Positions 26,772-37,600 of a stretch of 64,000 nucleotides of DNA are shown piece after piece. Every line of letters begins with the position of its first letter. Position 1 is the stretch's first letter. Made by a program: the position numbers and the translations under genes. This DNA comes from Trichostrongylus colubriformis (Eukaryota > Nematoda > Chromadorea > Rhabditida > Trichostrongylidae), in the NCBI GenBank assembly GCA_963978905.1, contig OZ022259.1, positions 15,128,001 through 15,192,000 on the forward strand, given 5' to 3'. The notes under the pieces are model-generated. The model was not told the origin of the DNA. It did no database searches and saw nothing but the letters and a program-made list of their open reading frames with translations.

Positions 26772-27250
26772 TTTAAGGCAGCATTGGGGGAAAGCCGGAC
26801 GAAAGTAAAAGAAGTAGTGCGTATGAAAGTCGTGATGCCTAGTAATGGGACAGTGGAGAAAAAACGGATGGAAATGGCTGAAAACAGAAATAGGACCCCC
26901 TTTTCTCGTTGATCCTCGCAGACGACCTGTCCGTCAAGAAGGGGGTAGTCTGGTCCAGTTTTCCATTGGCATGTTGCCAAGTAAACAGAAGGGAATGTTT
27001 GGAAATACGACAGCATCTATTTTTTGGAGTGAGCTTCAGGCTTAAAATTGCGAAAACTCGCTGCAATACCTTCGATCTCGCCGCATATCGTTGGCCGCTC
27101 TTGATCGTAGCCAACCAGGTAACACGTCATCGGGAGGCGGGATCGACTTATCAAGGGGCGGGACAGATGGGTGGTTGCGGCGTAGTGCGGCGTTCCTACA
27201 GCTCGGAGAGGCCCTTTTTCACCGGGATTTCGCCACAGGTAGCCTTCTTA
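26772..27250 (+). repeat. Dispersed repeat, copy in spacer
   Basis: About 480 bp closely matching the reverse complement of 60,550-61,042 (inside rpb-2 intron 26). Shared blocks include AAGTAAAAGAAGTAGTG, GATGCCTAGTAA, GGAATGTTTGGAAATACG and CTACAGCTCGGAG. No inverted ends or protein motif was recognised, so its class is unknown. Confidence 0.8.
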
Positions 27251-27356
27251 GGCCCAGGACTACCATGTGAGTGACTTCTTGTAGGGATTTCTCCATTACC
27301 GCATTACCATAATGCTGTATTCAAGACCATGGAATCCCCGTGAACGATTCTTTTAA

Positions 27357-27780
27357 AGGAATCGTCCACGGAAAATGAGTTTTTGTGTTACCCATATGTT
27401 TATGTTGTATTTGCCTAATGTTGACCTCATGCAAAATTTCACGCGAAAAAATGTGAATCTGGCTGAGATACAGAACCACAAAGTGCGGTCCCAGTGGGCG
27501 GGGCCTCAGTGTAAAAGCCTCGTCCCGTCTTCCGCCGCCGTTGGGAACGGAGAGTAGGACTGTTTACGTAACCTTCTGTTCCTACAATGCGTCTCCCACC
27601 ACGGCGGACGCGGTACGAGGCTTTTACACGGAGGCCCCGCCCACTGGGACCGCACTTTCTGGTGCTGTATCTCAGCCAGGTTCACATTTTTTCGCGTGAA
27701 ATTTTGCATGAAGCCAACATTAGGCAAATACAACATAATACATGGGTAACACAAAAACTCATTTTCCGTGGACGATTCCT
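27357..27780. mobile_element. Foldback element flanked by TTAA, copy 2
   Basis: A 424-bp element made almost wholly of two long inverted arms of about 190 bp. Ends are AGGAATCGTCCACGG and its complement, flanked on both sides by TTAA (27353-27356, 27781-27784). The arms are about 90% identical and include GTTGTATTTGCCTAATG and GGGCGGGGCCTC. TTAA flanks are the signature of piggyBac-type insertion, although here TTAA could also be the end of the palindrome. It encodes nothing recognisable. Confidence 0.85.
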
Positions 27781-28489
27781 TTAAGCATTGGCGGTCTCTC
27801 TGTCCGCTTTGCCACTAATACACAACAAGTGCATGAAATCGCTGTTTCATCTCAAATTCATTTGACTTCCTTAAATTGCCTCCCTTACTGAGCCAGCCAT
27901 GTGACAATGTGACGTCACCATATACATCTCCAAGATGCTCGGCAGAATTTTCTGGATTAGTACGAAGGCACTTAAAAGATGATCAGTAGAAAGAATAGCT
28001 GCCGTCTAATTAGCATCGTTCAAGGCTCGCTGCAAGCAATTCCAATCGGCCAAGCGATCTGCAAGGTTGGTTAGGGTAAAGCGGATGCACGTTCTGTCGG
28101 GGATCGAACGTAATAGAGATGAAATAAAACGAGGAAGATGTGGTTTCAGGCCTTAGAAATATAAACTTCGTTCTCTAAACATCTATCGGCATCGAGCAGG
28201 ACAGGAGACGATCTATCTGGGTGCAGTGTGGTCGAACTCCTCCTCGTGCATCGCTTGGACCCTCTTGTGTAAGAGTTGTCAACTCTCACTTCTTTCCGTG
28301 GAGGTTATCATACCTTGTCCAAACGGCATCATTAATACCCATGCATACACGAGAATATTCAAACTGTCTCTGATAAGAAACATAATTTTTTTTCGAAATT
28401 TCCGAGTGTGGCCCCTATAATCTTGATTGACCAGCTCTTGTTATAGATTTTTGGGCCAATAAAATTATCCGTACCATACTTCATAGTAG

Positions 28490-28735
28490 AGGAACCGGAA
28501 GGGGTCTAAAGGAAGAGGAAGGTGCAAAGAAACGATCATTTTGTAACGACATTCAAGGTTAGAAGCGATAATCGGTGGGAAAACCCTGATTCAAAAGCGC
28601 GACGCTGTGGTGTGTATTCGCATTACATTCGCATTACTTCGAACTGCTCACATTGACTTTCCGAGTTGTCCGTTGTAGAGATGTCATTTGTTGTCTCGTA
28701 GGGTGTATTTCATTCATTCGTGATGACGTGAAATA
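28490..28735 (-). repeat. Dispersed repeat, copy 2 of 3 (inverted)
   Basis: Reverse complement of parts of 16,180-16,555. Recognisable blocks are TAGAAGCGATAATCGGTGG, GATTCAAAAGCGCGACG and GTGTATTTCATTCATTCGTG. It is less complete than the copy at 16,016. Confidence 0.65.
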
Positions 28736-29099
28736 AGTAAACAACACACAGCACAAAAAAGTAAAACAATTAAGTAAAAAATAACCGAAACCGTAAGAAA
28801 AAAATGTGATCACAATTGAAACCTAATGGATTCACTTTTGACGTCTTGGCAAGGAGTCGTGTGTGCATTGCAGCAACTGAAAGCCACCGTAATCTCATAT
28901 CGTAAACCAAGATTGCCCTTCTTCCAGTGCCCTTAAGTGACGCTGTAATGATTGTCAATTGGCGACAGATGTTGAGGGAACTTTTTTGGTATATCAGCAA
29001 CACCAGACACGAAAAGAAGGGGGGGGGGGCATGATGGGGTCCGTATGAGGAACTGCCTCTCAAAAATTTTAGTCAACGCAACGCTCGACATGGCCATAA

Positions 29100-29353
29100 G
29101 GCTGTGTTCACAGTATTGGAATTTGCGGAATTGCAGAATTGCGGAAAACGATGAAGATATGCATCGACTGGGAGAATTGCGGAATTTGCGGAATTGTGGA
29201 AATGCAGAATTGCGAAATTTGCGGAAGAGCATTGGATACGTATCGACGCTTTCAACAATTCTTCATTTCCACAAATTCCGCGATTCTTCATTTCCACAAT
29301 CCCGCAAATTCCGCAATTCTGCGATTCCGAATTCCAAAACTGTGAACACAGCC
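29100..29353. mobile_element. Harbinger-like MITE, copy 1
   Basis: A 254-bp element with inverted ends GGCTGTGTTCACAG and CTGTGAACACAGCC, flanked on both sides by TAA. A 3-bp TAA-type duplication suggests the PIF/Harbinger superfamily. The inside is made of many short GGAATTTGCGGAATTG-like units in both orientations. Copy 2 is at 47,724-47,943. No transposase. Confidence 0.8.
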
Positions 29354-30228
29354 TAAGGCAGTTGTTCCAGAAACAATACTTGCCGCGGCAGAGTCAAATT
29401 TCAACTATGACTCAGTTTTCATCGCTGAGTTAATCAGGAAATGAATGCACCACTCTGTCTGTACCGCTCCATTTTTTTCACGACCAGATTTTTAAAATTT
29501 GTAGAGAGTGAGCGGGAAACACTGGCTTCGTCTGCCAGAAGAGTCTCGTAAAAAAAATTAAAGTCGAAATGTCCATCAAAGAAAGCTTGTAACTATCTCA
29601 GATCCTAACATGGATAACATAACCTGCTATGACCTTGCCGGGAAATAGACGGGAGCGAAAATCAGTCATGATGCAACAAAATCATCTGAAAATAGAGAAG
29701 AAGAAAGTGTGCAGCGATATTCGGGTTTGGACGCTTTCTCAGGACACCGATCCCGACCCATCCCTTGTCCTTTCTACGGTCTTCTCACTAGCCTAAAAGT
29801 TGTTGCCGAAATAGTGAATATCTAAACTTTGCAGCCGTCGCCATGGGTCTATGCTCGTTCATCGTTCCCATGAACATGCAAGATATCGGTTGCACGGTAC
29901 CACAGATCCTACGTTCTTCTACATGCAGGTCAGTAGTCAATTGTCATATTACATCTTTTGTAGCCCAACGAATGACCAACGAACTTTATGGACACCCTAA
30001 TAAAATTAACCGTACCATACCCAACGGTGGGTGTATGCCATTAGAACGAAAAATTCATGTGGCCGCGTTTGGTGCGCGACGTGATGGTGCGAGTTACGAG
30101 CGTATTGGTTGAGTCCTGAAGCGATTAGAACTGGAATTAGGCGTAGGCCACCGTAATCGCTACCGTCACCTATCCAATACGACGCACATAGCTCACACCA
30201 TCGCAGCAAAGCGAATTTTCAGTCTTGA

Positions 30229-30654
30229 AGGATCGTCCATGGAAAAAAGAGATCTTCTGTCACCTGTATATTCATGTTGTATTTGCCTAATAAGGGCCGC
30301 ATGCAAAGTTTCACGCAAAAAAGTAAGAACTCGGCTGAGATACAGCTCTCCAAACTCTCGGCCGGTGGGGCGGAGCTTCCGAGTGAAAGCCCTGTCTCGT
30401 CGTCTGCGGCGGTTATGAACGGAGAATGGGACTGTAAACGTGACTTTCTGGTCCGACAGTGCATCTCCGACCGCAGCGGATGACAGGGTGGGCACCTGCC
30501 TGGAGGCCCCACTCGCTCGGCCGAGTCTTCGTGGTGCTGTATCTTGGCCGGATCAAGATTTTTTCGCGTGAAACTTTGCATGCGGCCCTTATCAGGCAAA
30601 TACGACATAAATTTGTGGGTGACAGAAAAACTCATTTTTCCATGGTCGATCCAT
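30229..30654. mobile_element. Foldback element, TTAA/TTGA-target family, copy 3
   Basis: About 425 bp of two inverted arms with ends AGGATCGTCCATGG and CCATGGTCGATCC, TTGA on the left and TTAA on the right. Arms share GTTGTATTTGCCTAAT, GGGCCGCATGCAAAGTTTC and GGCTGAGATACAGC blocks with copy 2 at 27,357. Non-coding. Confidence 0.8.
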
Positions 30655-31610
30655 TTAATGGCATACACCCCCAAAGGGTAACAAATGTCGTTGCCTCGCA
30701 AAATGCGTAGATGTTTCAGAGTTGGTTGGGCATATGCGGCGTCATCTGTGTGCAGTTTGGTGTCGATCTGCTGTCCCGTATTGGGCAAATTAGCATCCGA
30801 CGATCGCCGTCGATATGCGCTTCTCATACAACGACCTGAGCATTTTCTTTGAGGAATTCAGTGGATGTGTGTCATTAGGGCAGAGAATTCATGTGCCCAC
30901 ATGTGACGCGAGACGGTGTTGGATCCTGAGACGATTACACCTGAAATAATGCTCAGAATAATGAACAGTCATCGCTTTGAGATCCAACTCGTACCATCGC
31001 GTCACGCTGGACATCGCGACGCGAATCTTCTGCCTTAGTGGCACACACACCAGGAATTGAATCGTCATAATGTCACTTTCATTTTCACTTTTGTGCCCGT
31101 TTCTATTCATCGTCGACACATTCAATGCTTTCATCAGCTGGCTCGTAAGACGGCCCATGGGTGATGACCTCTCTGCTTTGATTAAACCGAATAGTTGTTT
31201 GCTCACGGACGAGTCGCATCATCCTCCTTCAATGGGATTTCAAATGAAATTAATTTTGAAATAGATAAAACGTTATTTGGTTGAATAAATAACCGGATAG
31301 AAAGTTTGATTTATAAACAACAACAAAAGATCAACAAATAACAGCGCCTCCCAACAGTGTACCATGATTATAATCAACAAAACAACAGCGAACGAAAGGG
31401 TATAAGATGAAGCAGTAGCGGGCATTGATCGAGTTTTTCTGATGAGCCATGCATTTCACTTTCATTCGCAATAGCGGAACAATGCATTAAAAATGCCTCC
31501 ACGATCTCGAACAAAAGCCCGATGTGTGGCTTATCAAAGATTATCCAACGTAAACTATTTGATTTTCTTAATCATTAACATAGATGACTATACGCGAATT
31601 CCAAAACTTC

Positions 31611-34600
31611 TCAGAACTTTTGTTTCCTTTTCCGCCCGGAATACTTCGATTCATGCCGCACATTTCTGAATGAGTTCTTTAGCAAAAAAACTGCAAAGCT
31701 ACTACACTCGGGGAACTCACCGTCCTTGTTTGAGCATGCGTTCCCGTTTCTTTTGAATCCACTCTTTTGAGCCTTTCAGAGGCTTTTTCTCATGCTTTCG
31801 TGCCATCGTAAACATTCTTAAAGTCAACCCATTAAATCAAATGAATAGCATATGAGAGAATGACGGGGAACGAACCTCGCTGTGTTTTCCACATGATGTT
31901 GAGTATCCATGGATTCTTCTTCGCCTGTGAGAGCTTTTGGCAATTGGGCAACTCCACCGGTCATTAGAACTAGGTAAACTCTGAAAAAAAACTAACGTAT
32001 TTTGCAGCTTTCACTAGGAAATCCGTCAAACTAGAGGATACAATTCTAAATCCTTAATTAAGGTCCTAAATTGAGCCAAATATGCATTACGCTTGCGCCG
32101 TCATCAAATATTGCGCTGAGTTTGCCGCAATCCCAAATTTCATTAAAAACCAACGGAGATTACACTGTTTTCCCAGGTCCTTTAATAGAAACGGCGAAAA
32201 TAGGGAGGGATTAAAAGGGCATGGAAAAAGAAAGTGCTGACTTTGAAAGGGGATGCGCCGTACATTCATGTCCACAAATGTTTCCACAGGCATTTCAATT
32301 GTACGTGCCATGACATTCAGAGACGAATCAGTTCATAGACTCCGAGCCTCCCACTTCAAGTTCGTATTCTTGTTATCAAAGTGTGAGCACTGATGTGAAC
32401 ATGTGAGCCTAGGCTCTATCAACCCACAAAATGATTATACAAAAAATCAGCCACGTTCACACTTCCACGACAATCAGGAACAAAAAGTTCACGTGTGGCG
32501 CATCCGACCCGACAAGAATGTCATAATAGTCAGCAAGTAATTCTATTTTCTTCAAACTTCTTGGCTTCTCCTGTTTATTTGCTCAAAAGAACAACGATGA
32601 CACTATAAAATGGATTTATGGAAAAAACTCTGCTGAGAAAAACCCTTAGAAACTCGTATTTTCTCACCAATTTAATGAAACTTAACATGTTTCATCGAGA
32701 CGAAAGCAGCGCATCGGCTTATGAAGATGCCCGCTATTTCGCTTGGGAGGTTGAGCAGGTTGACCCGTGGTACGATAATTTGATTCCAGATGTCCAGAAT
32801 GATTAAAACTTCAGAGAGCTTAGTCACTGATAACCACTGAAAAGTGCACATTAGAGCCCACCCCCATTCAAATGCATCTACGATTCCGGAAAGACGTTTA
32901 GCGCGTGACGCATCCCAGAATTCGGGAATTTAGATCACCTCATCTTTGTTTTATTTTTATTAAACTGTGAAGAATCCTTCAGTTTCTCATTCTTCAATCT
33001 AACCCCAATATCACCCTTCAACAAGCAAAATTCAGCGTTATGGCCAAGTGTAGCCGCTGGCACATGGATGTGTTCCAGCAAAGCGACATCTTTCTAATTC
33101 AGGAGAATGGTTTCTAGTCAGCTAAATGTCCAGGAGTCAAAATGTGTTCCCGATTTTTGGTTCCCTCCAGGCCAAACGAGTCTAGCGCCAGTTAGTCCAT
33201 TCATTAAGGGTAGAAAGATTAATTATCTGACGCAGAAATCTCCAAAACCCGACTCACACCCCGTAAATGTAGCGGCGGCGGAAATTGCGACGAGCTTACC
33301 TATACACTCCCCTATGGGTTAAGAAATGGGCTGAGTAAGCCGGAGCACAAGATTTCTTATTCAAAAAGGTACATTCAAAATGCACTTCAAAACAGTATTC
33401 AAAGGAGCTTCCCAAAGTGAACGACTCATACTTTCTCATTTGCTTCAAGTTCTGCTGCGTTTTTAAGCGAATCTATCATCTAGAGACAATGGTGTGATGA
33501 GTGCTGAGAGCCCCTAGTGGAAGCACTCATGTGACATTTAGGTCTAGGGAGGCTGCATATATTTATGTGGCGAAACTCCCAGTGAACAGGAGCGCTCCCT
33601 GGCCTTCTAAGAGCCGTCTTTCCAATAGCTGTCACCTTTTTCCACATAGCCCGCCCTTTTCGCTAACCTGGCCCGCCCCCTCTCGAAATAAGCGGTAGAG
33701 GTCTTATTTCGTGGGTTTCGACTGCTTAATCCGTTTTTCTTCACTTTCGCATACCCAGCACTTCGCTTTCATTCAAGGACTTTCGTATTCGGCTCGAACT
33801 ATCCCTACCACTGCCTTCGAAAGTATATGGAAAATCTCTAGAGGACCCAAATACCAAACTACTCTTCTTCGTTCTGCAGCCAACCACATGATATAGGAAG
33901 TTCCTGTCTGTAACGGACAGATCACCATACGATGTTGCTTTTCAGTACATGTAAAAATGCGTGTACATTGGAAATGTACCATCAAAACCTTATGAGTTAA
34001 AAACAAAATACACGATAATCACTGCGAATACCTTTCACAATAAAAGGTAGCTTTGTTTCCAAACATATGCCGATTGCTACTCCGAAGATTAGTCACGTGT
34101 TAGCCTGGAGACACCGAGAGGGTGACCTACAGTAAGACCTACTGTAACGATTGCAGTTCGTTAAGTTGCACACATTGCACACACGACTCCTTGCTAAGGC
34201 GCCGAGTGGAATTTCAATGATTTTCCTTCCACAACACCTTTTTCTTCCCCTTTCGCTTGTTCCCCCCCCCCCTCATTGTACCACTTGGTTGCTGCTGTTT
34301 GTTGCATCACTTATTTCACATCATCATGAATGAATGAAATACACCTTGAGAGACAACAAAAGACATCTTCCACAGCGAGCAACTCGGAAAGGTGATGTTG
34401 CTGTTCAAAGAGATGCGCGGGAGATGCTGATACAGATCACAACTTCGCGCGGTTTTCACCGAAGATAACCATTTTTTAAGGCACACCACGGGATGATCAG
34501 ATTAATGGCTCAATTTCTTAGGGCGACTAGTTCCTTGGGTAACTGCTCAGGATGCACCTTTGTTGCGAATGGAGGTGCACATTTACCGAGCTGTGCCTGC

Positions 34601-37600
34601 TTGAACACAATCAAGCCACGCCTATCCAACCGTATCACTCCTAGCCTCAGACGAACGAGTTTTTAATGTGGAAGCTGCCTTCACCATCAAAATGGCTGCT
34701 CCACTGAATTATCCTTCCTTATCGCAAGTTTCCTTCTCCCAGGCCAGGTTTTCCTTCTCCCAGGCCAGGTGTGATTTGGTTGGGTGGGCGTGTCCCGGTT
34801 GTGTTTGGGTAGGCACAGCACCGTAAGGGTGCACCGTGTAGCCGCAATAAAGGTGCAGCCTAAACAGTTAACAAGCACCTACTCGCCTCGAGAAAGAGAG
34901 CCACCGATCTGATTATAGTGTGCCTTTAACCTCGAATGTTCCTTCAGAACGACCATTTCTCCCCATCTTATTCTTTCTCCCGACCCTTTCCGGTTTTTCA
35001 TAATGCATACTAACATTAGTCAAACAGTACACCAGTTGTAATGAGCTATGCCTCAAAATAATATAGTACTATGAAAGAACGCAACTCTAGTGCCTTCTAC
35101 ATCTTTCAAATTTTCCTATAAATGTTCGTAGTTTCCTTGTAACCTTTGAAACAAAACTTCGAAGCAGTCTAACACTACGATACAGGCATCATCACTTCTG
35201 CACTTACTTTTTCGCTTTGACACTGTTTGGATAATCCACAACAAGACCCCCATTGAATCCAGCTTTCGTAGCAAGCGACATAATTAGAGCTGACTGATGC
35301 TCGTTCTCAGGATAAAATTGGAAGACAGCACGCGTTCCTCGACCCTGGAAAATAAACTGTTTGAGAAATTATGACTCAGTGGTTTTCAATGTTAGACTAA
35401 CAGACTAATGGACGGAGGTGTGATGATAACTGGCGCCACAACCACTCGCATTCTATACGGATCAGATACCAGACTAATGCCAGCCACAGCAAAGCAACCC
35501 TCCGATCATCAGAGCACACCCTGGTGTCAGAAAAATGACCCCTTCAGTACAACGACCACACACTCCCCCTCCCCCCCCCCCTTCCAATATACAGGCCCCC
35601 CCTTCCAATATACAGGTATACTCCAATCCATATTAGGTTGTCCCAAAAGTCTTGTAGGATTTTGTCAATCATCACTTTTTATTATTTTTCCTTCCAACAA
35701 ACAACAATCAGGCAACAACATATTCACCATTTATCGACAACACTCCGCCCCCTTATAGGTGAATCGTTGATTTTCTCCCCCCAGAACTCTGGGTTCTGAG
35801 AGTCAAAGAAGTCAGCGATCACCTTTGCAAGCATGTCATAATCAGCAAATTTTCTCTTGACCAGAAAGGATTCAAGAAGATGGGTAAGGTAATAGTCAGA
35901 AGGGGCAATGTCTGGAGAGTATGGCGGGTGGGGCAGCACATCCTAGCCGGGATCCTGTAGCTTGACCTGGGTACACTTCGCGACGTATGGGTGGGCGTTA
36001 TCATGAAGGAGAGTGACCGCGGACCTTTTTAGGCGCTTTTCTCGAATAGCGACGGCGATCTGCTGGAGCTGGTGGGTGTATACGGAAGCGGGTACTGTCA
36101 GGCCTTGTGCCAGCACCTCTTGGAAAAGCATTCCTTCCGGGTTCAGAAGCAGCAGAGTAGAACCTTCTTCGGATGGAGGTCGGACATGGGCTGCGTTAGC
36201 GGCTCGGCGTCACGTAGCAGCCAAAAGGCGCGGGGTGCGTTGGTATCGTACATGTCCTGACTTTCATCGCCCGTAGCCAAATAGACGAGAAGTTGCGATG
36301 CGGGTGGAGCAGCAGCGATTGACTGATGCTCACACGGGCACTTTCGTGAGCATGCGTCAGGGCATGAGGTCCATCGCGACAGCACCTTCCGATAACCGGG
36401 CTCGTGAAAGCGACGATTTACGGTTATGGGTGCTTGTCCATTCCTCTCCGCCAGCTCGCGCATGGTGGTTTCAGGATCGGCGCGAACGGCGGAGAGCAGC
36501 GCCTCGTCGTCGAATGCGTGTGGGCGTCCCGTGCGTGGCTTGTCTTCCATGTCAATCTCGCCATTGCTGAAGCTGATGAGCCAGCAGCGCACGGTCTTGG
36601 TAACTCGCACATTCCTTGCCCAAAGCAGGTTGATGAAGTGGCAAGCTTCCGTCTTGCTGCCCCAAGACCACTCATAGTAGACGACACCGTGTGTTGGGTG
36701 GGTATCGACTACGGGCACTGTAGCTCTCTCCACGGAATCTGGTGGGTCAATATATATTTTACTAGGAAGCTTAGAGAACGTTCTACCATATTCCTGAACC
36801 GCCTAGACCTGCCTCGAAGTGAACAAGAGTTATTGATTTTTTTGGAAAAAATCCTACAAGACTTTTGGGACAACCTAATATTACACATGATCCCATCCCC
36901 TTTAACCCCACTTTTACCAACCCCACAGTATGACAGTGGAGTACATACCTACGCTTATTTCAAAGCTGTGAACATATAAAATGAAATAAATTGTTCTATT
37001 TCAAGCTTGAGAAAGGCGCTGGGCAACGAGGACTCGCCATTAGACTCAAATCTCTTTCGAAATATTTTTGTAGAACTGTTTGCGTCTTTTGAAATAGAAT
37101 TTGGAGACTGAATGAAATCATTCATTCCATTAGCTCAAGGAGACCACGAAATTTGACGCGGAGATTGCCAAGACATATGTCTACGTTTCACGAAATGACT
37201 ATTCCGATGAGTGAACATGATATTCAACACGGGAGGGTTCCTCAAGAAGGGATCGTGTTTGCCGCGTAGCAGAGATGAGAATTTTAGGTGGTTTTGAAAT
37301 GTGTATTTACTTCTCGAACTGTTTCTACACGTCAGTCGAGGAGGTGATCTCCACTTCCCCATAAACTGAAAGTGCTGGATGTGCAGCATAGCACTCATAG
37401 TATAGAGCGCGCGAAGAACTCCGCGTCGGTCCCGCTGTAGGCTGACCCCGCCTTCCACTTTTTCTCGGTTGCGCCCAACTGGAGTGTCCTGTCTCATACC
37501 AAAAAATGTGTGAAACAACAACCTTCACCTGGAGTCAGTATGCTCACAAAGAAGGGATTGTCGTACGCAGTAGATTTCCTTAAATTATGCTCAATCCTTG

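Noticed and set aside
36404..36979. 191-codon open frame on the plus strand
   Set aside because: Antisense to the mariner transposase and running through the transposon end; the minus-strand reading is clearly the real one.
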